Shown here piece after piece: positions 42,956 to 51,621 of a stretch of DNA of 64,000 nt (the first letter of the stretch is position 1; every line of letters starts with the position of its first letter). The position numbers and the translations under genes were made by a program. The DNA comes from Salipaludibacillus aurantiacus (GTDB taxonomy: Bacteria > Bacillota > Bacilli > Bacillales > Salisediminibacteriaceae), in NCBI RefSeq assembly GCF_900111295.1, contig NZ_FOGT01000004.1:1-64000 (forward strand), given 5' to 3'. A model generated the notes under the pieces. It worked only from the letters and a program-made list of their open reading frames with translations. It ran no database searches and was not told the DNA's origin.

Positions 42956-43972
42956 GTGAATTTGTCTCATTTTCCGCGTAATCAATATTCTCAGTCTAAG
43001 ACACCCATTGAAAAAGCCGAACGTTTATCAGCCATGCTGGGCGGGCCTGATATTTTTATAAAAAGAGATGATTTGCTCGGTTTGACTGAAGGGGGCAACA
43101 AAACGAGGAAGCTGGAATTTCTCATTGCTGATGCCCAGGCAAAAGGGGCAGATACGATTATTACAGCCGGAGGCATTCAGTCGAATCATTGCCGGCTCAC
43201 TCTGGCTGCCTGTGTAAAAGAGGGCCTGAAATGTGTGTTGATTTTAGAGGAAAATGAAAAGGCGCAGTATGATACGCAGACAAACGGGAATTTTCTTCTC
43301 TATCAGCTGTTGGGGACAGAAGCGCTTCATATTGTCCCGAACGGCACCGATGTGTATGAAGAGATGGAAATGACGGCGGACGAGATGCGCCGGGAGGGCC
43401 GGAAGCCTTATGTGATCCCGGTTGGGGGATCCAATGTAACAGGAATAACAGGGTACGCGGCATGTGCTGAAGAAATCGATGATCAGGCAAAAGCTGAGGG
43501 CCTCTCATTTGATTATGTCGTCTGCACGAGCGGAAGCGGGGGGATGCATGCCGGACTGATTGCCGGTTTCAAAGGACTCGGCGCCCGCACAGAAGTGATA
43601 GGCATTAACGTGAGCCGCGGGAAGGCGGGGCAGGAAAAAAATGTGTATAAGCTCGTACAGGAAACAGCTGACCATATTGGGGTGAAACAGAAGATTCCGC
43701 ATGGGGCTGTGACGTGTTTCGATGACTATGTCGGCCCGGGGTATGCCCTTCCGACAAACGGGATGATTGAAGCGGTCAAGACGGCAGCCCGGACTGAAGC
43801 TCTCCTTCTTGACCCTGTTTATACTGGAAAAACAATGGATGGTCTCATTGACCTTACTCGAAAAGGCTTCTTTAAAAAAGGCGACAGCGTGCTGTTTATT
43901 CATTCAGGAGGAACCCCTGCTGTTTATGCGTATTCACCGGTTTTTTATACGGAAGATCTTAAAGGTGAATAA
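42956..43972 (+). CDS. D-cysteine desulfhydrase-like PLP enzyme
   Basis: A 338-residue fold-type II PLP enzyme of the D-cysteine desulfhydrase/ACC deaminase family. The PLP Lys is in GGNKTRKLEFL (about 46-56), followed by TAGGIQSNHCRLTLAAC (about 72-88) and the TSGSGGMHAGL phosphate loop. It would release H2S, ammonia and pyruvate from D-cysteine; ACC deaminase or L-cysteate activity are alternatives that the sequence does not separate. GTG start behind GGAGGG. It lies close downstream of the DUF5316 gene. Confidence 0.85.
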   Translation: MNLSHFPRNQYSQSKTPIEKAERLSAMLGGPDIFIKRDDLLGLTEGGNKTRKLEFLIADAQAKGADTIITAGGIQSNHCRLTLAACVKEGLKCVLILEENEKAQYDTQTNGNFLLYQLLGTEALHIVPNGTDVYEEMEMTADEMRREGRKPYVIPVGGSNVTGITGYAACAEEIDDQAKAEGLSFDYVVCTSGSGGMHAGLIAGFKGLGARTEVIGINVSRGKAGQEKNVYKLVQETADHIGVKQKIPHGAVTCFDDYVGPGYALPTNGMIEAVKTAARTEALLLDPVYTGKTMDGLIDLTRKGFFKKGDSVLFIHSGGTPAVYAYSPVFYTEDLKGE

Positions 43973-44079
43973 GGATCAAGATCCCCGGGGTGTGCGGCTA
44001 ATCAATGAGGCCGGTGGAGACTTTATTCAAGGGCTGGAATCATCTATAATGAGGGAGACAAACTATTCGGAGGTAAATA

Positions 44080-44571
44080 ATGGCTAAAGAGAGTTCATTT
44101 GATATCGTATCCAAAGTTGATTTTTCAAAGGTGCAAAATGCTGTTGTGATGGCGACGAAAGAAATTCAGAACCGTTATGACTTTAAGGGGAGTAAAAGCA
44201 AGCTGACCCTTGAGGATGAAGAACTGGTGCTTGTATCAGACGATGAATTTAAAATGGACCAGTTGAAGGATGTGCTTGTAAGCAAGCTCATCAAACAGGA
44301 TGTTTCATTAAAAAGCCTTGATTACGGCAAGCTGGAACCGGCCTCGGGCGGGACAGTCCGGCAGCGCGCGAAGCTTATTCAGGGCATTGATAAGGATAAC
44401 GCGAAAAAAATTACTAAGCTTATTAAAGATAAAGGGCTTAAAGTAAAAACGCAGATTCAGGACGACCAGGTCCGCGTGAGCGGGAAAAACCGTGATGACC
44501 TCCAGAAAGTGATTGCAGCAATCAAAGAGGCTGACCTGCCGCTTCCACTCCAGTTTATTAATTACCGCTAA
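44080..44571 (+). CDS. YajQ family nucleotide-binding protein
   Basis: A 163-residue protein with the whole YajQ sequence: [33 protein letters not shown] and the end [13 protein letters not shown]. YajQ proteins bind cyclic di-GMP in some species and tRNA or proteins in others. A CGGAGG site precedes the ATG. Normal family length. Single gene with its own terminator. Confidence 0.92.
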   Translation: MAKESSFDIVSKVDFSKVQNAVVMATKEIQNRYDFKGSKSKLTLEDEELVLVSDDEFKMDQLKDVLVSKLIKQDVSLKSLDYGKLEPASGGTVRQRAKLIQGIDKDNAKKITKLIKDKGLKVKTQIQDDQVRVSGKNRDDLQKVIAAIKEADLPLPLQFINYR

Positions 44572-44624
44572 TCTGCGGCAGCGATGGGCAGTGTGAGCCT
44601 GCATGATATACAGTGTGTTACATA

Positions 44625-44658
44625 GAGAGAGCATTTCCTAGGTGGAATGCTCTTTTTT
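44625..44658 (+). terminator. Terminator of the yajQ-like gene
   Basis: AGAGCATTTCC pairs with GGAATGCTCT around TAGGT, followed by six T. Confidence 0.85.
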
Positions 44659-44769
44659 GTGAAAAAGAGTGAGGATGCCTGGCCGTTTTGCGGGATGTTT
44701 TTTGAGCAGAAGGAAACTTATTTTAAAAAGAAACGTCTAATGACTAAAAGGACGGGGAGGGATGGGCTT

Positions 44770-45714
44770 ATGCTTATCCGGTTAAATAAAGGATGGGTTG
44801 CAGCGGGTCTTATTTTTATGATCGCAAGCTTGGCTGGTGGCTGCGGGCAGGACGGCCAGTCAGGAGTATGGGAGCCGGAAGAAGACTGGGAAGAAGGTCG
44901 GGGGGATCTCCCTGACAGTGTCGGTAACCCTCAAAGTGTGGATCTTTCTCCGGAAGAAAAAGCGTTCCTGAACACATATCTCTATTTTGACCATGGCGAG
45001 GAGCTTTGGAAAGAAACAGATTATGCAGCTCCGACCGGAACGTGGTTTTTTAAGGACGGTGAAGGCAGCCTGGGGTACGGGATGCCTGCAGGAACGATGA
45101 AAGCAGGGGAAATCTTCTCGGTTGAACTTATCGCTCACGAGGAAGACGGAGTTACTATGGAGCGCGAGATCAGAGTGCGGTTAACTGAAATGGAAAAGAT
45201 AGAAGAACAAGAGAAGATCGTGGATGAAACAGTCTACGTGGAATCGGCAGGGAGCAGTGAAATAGTCTATTCCGGGAACCTGCCCGATAACGAAAATGCC
45301 GGCTACCTGTTGAGTGTGGAGGTCATAAATGACGAAGGGGAAGTGGAAGACACCCGGCTGTCTTTTATGTATGTGCCGGTGCCGGAAATGAATGCCTCTT
45401 TAAGTACGGATCAGGAGACTTACACTGAAACTGATGAGGAAGTTAAGTTAATTCTGGAAAATGCCGGGCCAACGTATCTTTTTATCGGCGAATATTATTC
45501 GGTTGAGAAAAAAGTGGGCGATACATGGAGGAAGGTGCCTCTTGAATTAGCGTTTAATGATATTGGGCTTTATGTGGGTATTGGGGAAGAGCATATGGAT
45601 ACGGTCGATATGACAGAGTTGGACAGCGGAACTTACAGGCTAATAAAAGATATGTATGCTGACGGGATTGATATTTCAGCGGAGCTTGCCGCAGAGTTTA
45701 CGATTCAGGAGTAG
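44770..45714 (+). CDS. Lipoprotein with Ig-like domain
   Basis: A 314-residue lipoprotein: signal peptide and lipobox LAGGC, an acidic linker, and two beta-rich parts. The C-terminal part (about 200-314, YSVEKKVGDTWRKVPLEL ... SGTYRLIKDM) matches the bacterial Ig-like domain seen in other Bacillus lipoproteins. ATG 44770 follows GGGAGGG; the longer frame from 44647 overlaps the terminator before it and lacks a site. Confidence 0.75.
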   Translation: MLIRLNKGWVAAGLIFMIASLAGGCGQDGQSGVWEPEEDWEEGRGDLPDSVGNPQSVDLSPEEKAFLNTYLYFDHGEELWKETDYAAPTGTWFFKDGEGSLGYGMPAGTMKAGEIFSVELIAHEEDGVTMEREIRVRLTEMEKIEEQEKIVDETVYVESAGSSEIVYSGNLPDNENAGYLLSVEVINDEGEVEDTRLSFMYVPVPEMNASLSTDQETYTETDEEVKLILENAGPTYLFIGEYYSVEKKVGDTWRKVPLELAFNDIGLYVGIGEEHMDTVDMTELDSGTYRLIKDMYADGIDISAELAAEFTIQE

Positions 45715-45732
45715 AAGCCTGGACCATAATAT

Positions 45733-45771
45733 AAAAACATGACAGGAGCGGTTAAACTCCTGTCATGACAG
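45733..45771 (-). terminator. Minus-strand terminator
   Basis: CATGACAGGAG pairs with CTCCTGTCATG, followed on the minus strand by TTTTTAT. It ends the gene at 45772. Confidence 0.75.
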
Positions 45772-46509
45772 CTATTGGGCGTGATCTCTAAGGTAATTAT
45801 ACATGCTTTCGATCCGGTCATCATCCCCAAATGCTTGTGTTACTCCCCAAATTCTCCGATCGTCATCCGATCCATCTCCATTTACATAGATATCGAGATC
45901 ATGGATGATCCGGTGAGCATAGCGGAGGGCCATCCGATCTTCGGTGTGGTGACTGACAGCTAATTTATAAAAGTTTTCAAAAATATCAATGTCCTTAATG
46001 GCTCTGGAATCATCGAGAAGGTCATCTTGCAGTTCCATGATCCCTTCCATAAACTTTTTAGTATCATGATACTCTCCATTTCGAACATCATCGAAGTCGA
46101 GGGTATCGACATTTCCATAACCGACAATATCATTCATGACGTTATGCATGTAGTCGATATTTTCTTCGGCTCGTTCCTCTTGTCCATCTTTAAAATTAAT
46201 AGCATCCTCATGATCCGACCGTTCGAGATCAAAAATAGCGGTATCCAAGAAATATACCCCATCCGGATTACCTCCCTTTTCATCTTCATCATTAGCAGCT
46301 TCTTCATTTTCATCATTTCCGAATGCGCTTGTGTCGAGATCTATTTCCTCAGATGCGTTACCTGATACGTTCTCTGATGCATTTCCTGATGCTGTGGCTG
46401 TTTCTTCTGAACTACCGAAGTAGTTATCAGTCAGTGAATAAGTAGCATATATAATACCACCTGAGATGAGAAGCCCGGCTGCAAAAGAATATCCTATGAG
46501 TTTCTTCAT
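45772..46509 (-). CDS. Membrane-anchored acidic protein
   Basis: A 245-residue protein with one N-terminal hydrophobic segment (6-28), a Ser/Asn/Glu-rich linker with SGNASENVSGNASEE repeats, and a helical acidic domain from about 85 to the end. It is probably an extracytoplasmic, membrane-tethered protein. No family recognised. AGGAGG precedes the ATG. Confidence 0.65.
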   Translation of the reverse strand: MKKLIGYSFAAGLLISGGIIYATYSLTDNYFGSSEETATASGNASENVSGNASEEIDLDTSAFGNDENEEAANDEDEKGGNPDGVYFLDTAIFDLERSDHEDAINFKDGQEERAEENIDYMHNVMNDIVGYGNVDTLDFDDVRNGEYHDTKKFMEGIMELQDDLLDDSRAIKDIDIFENFYKLAVSHHTEDRMALRYAHRIIHDLDIYVNGDGSDDDRRIWGVTQAFGDDDRIESMYNYLRDHAQ

Positions 46510-46648
46510 CGTTATAACCTCCTATAAATCTGCTAACTAAAGCCTATCTGACCTCAAAAAGAAATACAAAGGGGTGTACCCAATCTCCTCCTCTCATTCC
46601 TTTTATATACAAGTGATCTATTTAACCCGGCTCCTGCTGCTGGCGAAT

Positions 46649-46697
46649 GGGGGTCAGTCCCCTCATGCAGTAATGCGTTACTGCGCAAGGGGACTGG
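46649..46697. repeat. REP-like palindrome
   Basis: GGGGGTCAGTCCCC is followed by GCAGTAA-TGCG-TTACTGC and AGGGGACTGGC. It shares the G-run/ACTG/C-run style of the other palindromes, but the core has AGT in place of AGA. Confidence 0.5.
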
Positions 46698-46766
46698 CAC
46701 TTTTAAAATGAATTTTAAAAAGGGGTAAAACATTCGAGGCAGGCACATATATTAATAGGAATAAAA

Positions 46767-47573
46767 GTGATTACTGGCTGGCTTGGAATGGCTGCTGTAG
46801 TTACAAAGGAGGCGGAAGTCTTAAATCCTAACGTCTGGCAGCATATTCACTTGAGGGGCTATCCTAAACTGAATGGCGGGGAATTACTTAACCCTCATCT
46901 CTTCTGTCCTTGCAGCTTGAATCCATATTGGTTTCCTGGGTATTCGTCTAATATTCCTGCTTTTGTAAATAGCACTTCGTATAATAATTTCTCCGACCGT
47001 GTGTGCGTCCATTCCTTTCCTCAATTGCTTATGAAAGGTTCACTATTAGAGATTCTTCAATCTGGGGGTTTAATTATTTACGCAAGACATGGAGAAGCAA
47101 CGATAGGAGAAGACGAGCCGGATTACAACTTAATGGACTGTTCCACTCAAAGAAACTTGTCGATGAAGGGGCGGTATCAGGCCTCTTTATACGGGATGAC
47201 CTTCCGCCATCTAGCTATACCTGTCCAATACCCGGTTGTAGCGAGTCCTTTTTGCAGGACGAGAGAATCGGTCGAGCTCGCTTTCGGAAAGGAAAACGTG
47301 CAAGTCGACTGGTCTCTTGAAAAACTGTTTCTCTTGTCTGCTGAGACATCTTTTAAAGAAAAACAGGCGGGATCAAAAGTGCTTAATGAGGTGCTGGAAT
47401 CCCCGCCCTTGCGGGGATGTAATAAAGTAATTATAGCTCACAGTTTCCCGGAAGGAACAGGACTGGGGCCAATCCCTAATATGGGATCGGTAATCGTTAA
47501 GCCGCTCGGCCGGGGAAGAGGTTATGGAATTGTCGCAAAGCTCACGTTACCACAGTTTATAAACTTATATTAA
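46767..47573 (+). CDS. Histidine phosphatase family protein
   Basis: A 268-residue reading. The last 180 residues form a histidine phosphatase domain: LIIYARHGEATIGEDEP (about 102-118) with the phosphoacceptor His, QRNLSMKGRYQA, VVASPFCRTRESVELAF with the second Arg, and VIIAHSFPEGTGLG in place of the usual GHN loop. The first 88 residues are Tyr/Pro/Asn-rich and of unclear meaning; related Bacillus proteins have similar leaders. The start is GTG with AGGA upstream; ATG 47031 just before the domain has no ribosome site. Substrate unknown. Confidence 0.7.
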   Translation: MITGWLGMAAVVTKEAEVLNPNVWQHIHLRGYPKLNGGELLNPHLFCPCSLNPYWFPGYSSNIPAFVNSTSYNNFSDRVCVHSFPQLLMKGSLLEILQSGGLIIYARHGEATIGEDEPDYNLMDCSTQRNLSMKGRYQASLYGMTFRHLAIPVQYPVVASPFCRTRESVELAFGKENVQVDWSLEKLFLLSAETSFKEKQAGSKVLNEVLESPPLRGCNKVIIAHSFPEGTGLGPIPNMGSVIVKPLGRGRGYGIVAKLTLPQFINLY

Positions 47574-47722
47574 TAGGAATCACTTTCGTTTCTTCCCTGA
47601 CGGTAGTTTTTTGTGGTCCGCTAAATTGTTTTTTCGTCTGCGTTTTGTTGTTAACCCGTTTTTTGAGTAAAATAGAGACGAGCTTTAACTTAGTGAGCGA
47701 GAACTGAGGAGGCCGAGCTTTC

Positions 47723-48064
47723 ATGTTTGAAATGTTAGATAAAGTGTTGATCGTGGAAGGTAAGAATGACCGCAAGCGTGTTGAACAGGTGCTTGATGAA
47801 TCCGTTGAAATTATTTGCACTTACGGCACGCTCAGCGAGGAGAAACTGGAAACATTGATTTATCCAATCGAAGATCTCGATGTCTATATTCTGGTAGATG
47901 CAGACGATCCGGGGAAAAAATTGAGGCGGCAGCTGAAAAGGGAATTGCCAAATGCAACACACCTTTATACAGAGAAAGGCTATCGCCAGGTGGAAACAAC
48001 ACCTTTAAATTTTTTGGCGGACATCCTCGGAGAGTTTTTTGAAATAAAAGAAGGTTATTTATAA
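47723..48064 (+). CDS. Small toprim-domain protein
   Basis: A 113-residue stand-alone toprim domain: catalytic Glu in VLIVEGKND (8-16) and the DxD pair in YILVDADDPGKKLR. It resembles the toprim of RNase M5 (RnmV) and related Bacillus proteins, which cut or bind structured nucleic acids. GAGGAGGCCG precedes the ATG. It ends where the next reading begins and is probably co-transcribed with the gene at 48112. Confidence 0.8.
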   Translation: MFEMLDKVLIVEGKNDRKRVEQVLDESVEIICTYGTLSEEKLETLIYPIEDLDVYILVDADDPGKKLRRQLKRELPNATHLYTEKGYRQVETTPLNFLADILGEFFEIKEGYL

Positions 48065-48111
48065 TGTGCCCTAGTTCAGGACACCTGTGGAAGGAAGAGG
48101 AGTTAAACGCA

Positions 48112-48894
48112 ATGTATATTGACGACCCGGTAAAATTATTGAAAAAAGTAAGAGATCTGACACTCATGGCTGTAAACGATGAGCAGTATATGGTAATTGC
48201 ATGTGATTCAGATGGCGGAATAGGCAGCAAACCGTATGATACTGTAAAAGTGCCGGAAGAGATTCTTGCCCAGTTCGCTGTTCGTGTCCCCTTGTTTGAA
48301 CTCGTGTCATGCGGAGCGAAACCGTTTATGGTCATCGACTGCCTGGCAGTTGAAATGGATCCTTCCGGTGAAAAAATCCTGGCGGAAATTAAACAATATG
48401 TACGGGAAGCTGGGATCACGGACGATATTCAATTTACAGGAAGTTCTGAAGAGAATGTGCCGACAGTTCAATCAGGAATCGGCGTGACCATTCTGGGGCT
48501 TGCTGACCGGAAAGGTTTCCCTGTTGGAGCTTCCAGAGGAGAAGACCAGGTCGTATGTGTAGGCATCCCTAAGAGCGGGCCTGACTACGACATACATCCG
48601 GATGATCCCGACATCGTGACCTTAAGGGAACTGATAGAGTTAAGGAAAAGTGCGGTCGTCCACGATCTATTGCCTGCAGGTTCAAAAGGGGTACAGTATG
48701 AGGCAGAGGAACTGGCCCGGAGCGTAGGCAAGGTGTTTGTGGGTCGGCCGGATGTGTCACTTGATCTTAAGCAATCCGCAGGTCCCGCAACATGTGTTTT
48801 GCTCACCTGTGGTGAAAACGACTTACATATAATTAATAAGCTGGTGCATTCGCCTGTTACAGTGATTGGTGAACTTAAAGAACCGGGGGTGTAA
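48112..48894 (+). CDS. AIR-synthase-related (PurM-like) ATP-binding protein
   Basis: A 260-residue protein of the PurM/HypE/ThiL fold group. Visible are VIACDSDGGIGSKPYDTVKVP (about 28-48), LFELVSCGAKPFMVIDCL and IGVTILGLADRKGF. Such enzymes bind ATP and phosphorylate or dehydrate small ligands. The alpha-ribazole kinase of Gram-positive cobamide salvage is one known relative of this kind, but no cobamide gene is near, so the reaction stays open. ATG 48112 follows AGAGGAG. Pairs with the toprim gene before it. Confidence 0.65.
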   Translation: MYIDDPVKLLKKVRDLTLMAVNDEQYMVIACDSDGGIGSKPYDTVKVPEEILAQFAVRVPLFELVSCGAKPFMVIDCLAVEMDPSGEKILAEIKQYVREAGITDDIQFTGSSEENVPTVQSGIGVTILGLADRKGFPVGASRGEDQVVCVGIPKSGPDYDIHPDDPDIVTLRELIELRKSAVVHDLLPAGSKGVQYEAEELARSVGKVFVGRPDVSLDLKQSAGPATCVLLTCGENDLHIINKLVHSPVTVIGELKEPGV

Positions 48895-48920
48895 ACGGAA
48901 CGAAATTAGTAAATGGTTTA

Positions 48921-48962
48921 CTAAAAGAGGGCTTTTCCGAAAGGAAACGCCCTCTTTTTGCG
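48921..48962. terminator. Bidirectional terminator
   Basis: AAAGAGGGC pairs with GCCCTCTTT over an imperfect middle, followed by TTTTGCG on the plus strand. It lies between convergent genes. Confidence 0.8.
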
Positions 48963-48963
48963 T

Positions 48964-49257
48964 TTATTTGCCTGTGTGCCGTGGTCTTTGTGATTCCGTG
49001 TCTTGATCATCTGGATGATCAAGAACATAACCGCCGCGGTCATTCTTTTGATCTGGCAGTTCATCTGTAATAAAGTAAGCTGTCTCGCCATCGCGCTCTT
49101 TATTTCGTTTAAAGCCTTTATCAAGTTGCCCGGCGTTTTCAATGTCACCGGACATTTCATATCCTTCAACTTCCACGTTGCTTGTTGTCCCATACAGGCG
49201 CATCCCGCCTAATTCAGCATTGAGGTTTTTTTCGATGTGGCGCTTTTTCTCAGTCAC
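48964..49257 (-). CDS. Hydrophilic protein, 97 residues
   Basis: A small charged protein without hydrophobic segments, with DDQDTESQRPRHTGK at the end. GTG start behind AAGGAGG at ten bases. No family recognised. It follows a 51-residue gene by 18 bases, so the two form an operon. Confidence 0.6.
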   Translation of the reverse strand: MTEKKRHIEKNLNAELGGMRLYGTTSNVEVEGYEMSGDIENAGQLDKGFKRNKERDGETAYFITDELPDQKNDRGGYVLDHPDDQDTESQRPRHTGK

Positions 49258-49275
49258 AGGGCTTATGCCTCCTTA

Positions 49276-49431
49276 TTATTTTAACTCTTCTTTTTCATAT
49301 GCGATCAAAACAATCTCTTTATGGGTAAAATCAGCAAAGTCCTTTTCCAGCGTAATCAGGCGGTCAAGATGATCGGGACTGAGTGCCGCTGTTGAATAGT
49401 CACTTTTTTCGTTTTGCTCTTTTATTGTCAT
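49276..49431 (-). CDS. Small acidic protein, 51 residues
   Basis: MTIKEQNEKSDYSTAALSPD opens a 51-codon ORF that ends YEKEELK. AAGGAGG lies eight bases before the ATG. The helix DHLDRLITLEKDFADFTHKEI is amphipathic. First gene of the two-gene operon with the gene at 48964. Confidence 0.6.
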   Translation of the reverse strand: MTIKEQNEKSDYSTAALSPDHLDRLITLEKDFADFTHKEIVLIAYEKEELK

Positions 49432-49739
49432 GAAATATCCTCCTTCAAAGGGCTTAATTATAGCCTTCCTTATTATTTGCAGGCAGCGGAGTGTTTATGC
49501 TCTCACAAGGAGTATGCGATTCGGGAAGCAGGCCGGATAAAAGCCTTACTCAAGCTCTTTTAGCGTTAACAGTAAATGTTTAATGGAAAGAGTTATTATT
49601 TTTTTAAAAAAATTGAATTTTTAGCCCTAAAGTATTAATCGTACCTGTTTCTGTTTAATAAATGAATAAATAGGAAACACCCCCAGTAGTCCTCAAAATT
49701 ACTATTAATTATTATTTTGCTGAAAGGAAGGGTTAGATT
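49432..49739. other. Gap upstream of the YusW-like gene
   Basis: About 310 bases, AT-rich in its second half. Divergent promoters are expected, but no consensus pair is clear. Nothing else is seen. Confidence 0.35.
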
Positions 49740-50450
49740 ATGAAGAAATTTAAAATGAGCTTAGCAGCAACAGCAACTGTTTTGGCAATTGCAGGCTGCG
49801 GAGATACTGAAGAAGGAAATAATGGTGGTGGAAACGAAACTAACCAGAACAATGGACAGACAGAAGAAGTAAACGAAGAGCCGGATGTAAACATGGCTGA
49901 CAACAACGAAAATAATGATGAGCTTGACACAGACAATGATGCAGGCTTAAACGATGATAATAATGCCGCAAACAATATGGAAGAGGACGGCGAGGAAGCT
50001 GAAGCAGTCATGGATCAAGACTTCCAAAACTTTGATCTTAACGTGACGTTAGTTGATGACACTGAATGGGAGTTTAATTATAATCCTGCTCAGGAAGATG
50101 GAGAAGAGCCTGAAGCTACAATAAGCGGCGACGATATTAACCTTGAAGGTGAAGAAGCAGTAGAAGAAATGGAATCTTATTTATCTGAATTCCATGTAAA
50201 TGCAGCAAGTGAGCAGGAAGAAATCACTTCTGAAATCGCTGATACGTTCGATTTTAACGAAGATGATTTCCAGGAGTACACTCTTACAATCGATTTCGCT
50301 GAACAGGAAAATGAAACAGAGTGGACTTGGAGCCAGGATCAAGATGGAGAAAATGAAGGTGGAGAAGAAGATACTGAAGGCGGAGAAGAAGATGCCGGAA
50401 GTAATGATGACGGCTTAAATTTTGAGGATAACGACAATAGTAATCAGTAA
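49740..50450 (+). CDS. YusW-like acidic lipoprotein
   Basis: A 236-residue lipoprotein: lipobox AIAGC (Cys20), a long Asn/Glu/Asp linker to about 95, a YusW-like domain (FDLNVTLVDDTEWEFNYN ... LTIDFAEQENETEWTW, about 97-200) and an acidic Gly/Glu tail. Net charge is extremely negative, which fits exposure to salt. A GAAAGGAAGGG site precedes the ATG. Function unknown. Own terminator downstream. Confidence 0.75.
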   Translation: MKKFKMSLAATATVLAIAGCGDTEEGNNGGGNETNQNNGQTEEVNEEPDVNMADNNENNDELDTDNDAGLNDDNNAANNMEEDGEEAEAVMDQDFQNFDLNVTLVDDTEWEFNYNPAQEDGEEPEATISGDDINLEGEEAVEEMESYLSEFHVNAASEQEEITSEIADTFDFNEDDFQEYTLTIDFAEQENETEWTWSQDQDGENEGGEEDTEGGEEDAGSNDDGLNFEDNDNSNQ

Positions 50451-50468
50451 TATTTAAGCTAGTGAGAG

Positions 50469-50516
50469 TAAAGCTTGAGGCACTGCATAAAGCAGTGGCC
50501 TCAAGCTTTTTTTTTG
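50469..50516 (+). terminator. Strong intrinsic terminator
   Basis: AAAGCTTGAGGC and ACTGC pair with GCAGT and GCCTCAAGCTTT, followed by six T. Confidence 0.9.
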
Positions 50517-50551
50517 TGTCTGGAGCAGGAAACCGGCATGTTAAAGCTTTT

Positions 50552-50695
50552 TTAGTTTTCAGGAGGGGAAGGCTTAGAGTTTTTCATTTTAGCCAGGACG
50601 TTTTTTACCTGGTTGTAAGTGAGTCCTGAATTCCTGTTTAAACGTTTCACTTCGTCAATGTCTGTTCCTGCCACGGTTCTGTTCTTTTTGTCCAT
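50552..50695 (-). CDS. Small protein with SASP-like AGTDIDEVK motif
   Basis: MDKKNRTVAGTDIDEVKRLN opens a 47-residue hydrophilic protein. The AGTD-x-x-EVK-x-x-N pattern resembles gamma-type small acid-soluble spore proteins, but the rest (SGLTYNQVKNVLAKM) does not repeat as in SspE. GGAGG lies nine bases before the ATG. It follows the terminator of the large minus-strand RNA on the same strand. Confidence 0.6.
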   Translation of the reverse strand: MDKKNRTVAGTDIDEVKRLNRNSGLTYNQVKNVLAKMKNSKPSPPEN

Positions 50696-50776
50696 TGGGA
50701 AAAGCCTCCTGGGTGTTTTTATTTTTTAGTGTGTCCCGGACAAACAGGCAATATGATGAGTGGCGGATTACAGGCA

Positions 50777-50816
50777 AATAAAAAAACGACCTCCAGTTTT
50801 GCTGAAGATCGTTTTT
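50777..50816 (-). terminator. Terminator of the large minus-strand RNA
   Basis: On the minus strand AACGATCTTCAG pairs with CTGGAGGTCGTT through two G-U pairs around CAAAA, followed by seven U. On the plus strand these would be A-C mismatches, so the hairpin is specific for minus-strand transcription. No protein gene lies upstream of it on that strand. Confidence 0.85.
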
Positions 50817-51345
50817 CAGGTTAACACCTTAGGGGACCCAACCATTTCACTTTTCGACTCTGTGTGATTTCAACTTTAGCTTTTTTTCAAAAGCCGGCTT
50901 TCTTACTTTTCAAATGCTACAGATGAAAAGTGAGTTGCTTCCGTTGAACACCATTCTGCATGCTATGCTGCCTATCCAGTCAGAGTTTAGAAATACTATT
51001 AACGCAGTTTCTTTAAATGGCTTCGATCTTTCCGATTATAATAAACCAGCTACTACTATCGGGGAGCGGATCAACTGCCATTCATAAAACTTTGTTAACT
51101 GATTACTTCACTTACTGGCTCTGAATGATTAGCATTTTCTGCAGACGCTTTCAAAAACAATCTTTTTGAAATGGATATCATCTTTCCACTTTCATGAATC
51201 AATTTCATCCATCCATTTCCGGCAGACAGGTTTTTTAAGCCTTACTTACTGTCCGGTTTTACTTAAGATGTTTTTGAAAATTTGTTGGTTTTTTTAATTG
51301 GAACCAACCGCATGGTTGAGTCTCCTACGGTGTTAACAACTTTTG
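50779..51345 (-). ncRNA. Large structured noncoding RNA candidate (about 560 nt)
   Basis: No credible ORF on either strand. The 5-prime segment 51329-51337 (GUUAACACC) pairs perfectly with 50820-50828, and the helix extends through 51312-51328 with 50829-50845 (15 of 17 pairs, one G-U), about 24 bp in all. The terminator follows directly. Inner hairpins: 51168-51176 with 51211-51219 (nine bp), 51249-51256 with 51219-51229, 51032-51036 with 51058-51062, and 50905-50911 with 50925-50931. The 5-prime side has a TTATTATATAAG box near 51364. Size and closing-stem layout recall OLE, ROOL or GOLLD RNAs, but the gene context of OLE is absent and no family was recognised. Confidence 0.7.
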
Positions 51346-51373
51346 TTTATTTATTTCTTACTTATATAATAAC

Positions 51374-51394
51374 CTATTTTCAGCTGAAATAGTG
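51374..51394. promoter_or_regulatory. Near-palindrome at the RNA promoter
   Basis: CTATTTTCAGCTGAAATAG centred on AGCT lies just upstream of the minus-strand TTATTATATAAG box. It may be an operator for the large RNA. Confidence 0.35.
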
Positions 51395-51621
51395 TGTCGT
51401 TTTTGTGAACGTTTTCATTGTTTTTAAATAGGGGTTTTTCAGCTGTTTTTTGAAGGTTATGAAGCTGCTTAAACGCTGCCTGTTTCTCCTGGAATGCTTC
51501 TATGCTGATAAGTCCTAAATTAAAACAGCCCTTTTATTTTCTAATAAGGGGTTTGAATGAAGGGTTTTCCAAGGAATGGTTAATAGTGAATGGAAATTCA
51601 GGTGTCATATGGAGGGATAAT

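Noticed and set aside
43505-43903. Long antisense ORFs over the PLP enzyme and other GC-richer genes
   Set aside because: They are reverse-frame shadows of well-supported genes, with no ribosome sites.
50779-51345. Large RNA identified as OLE RNA
   Set aside because: Length fits, but the usual isoprenoid and folate neighbours and oapA are missing, and no conserved OLE segment could be confirmed by eye.
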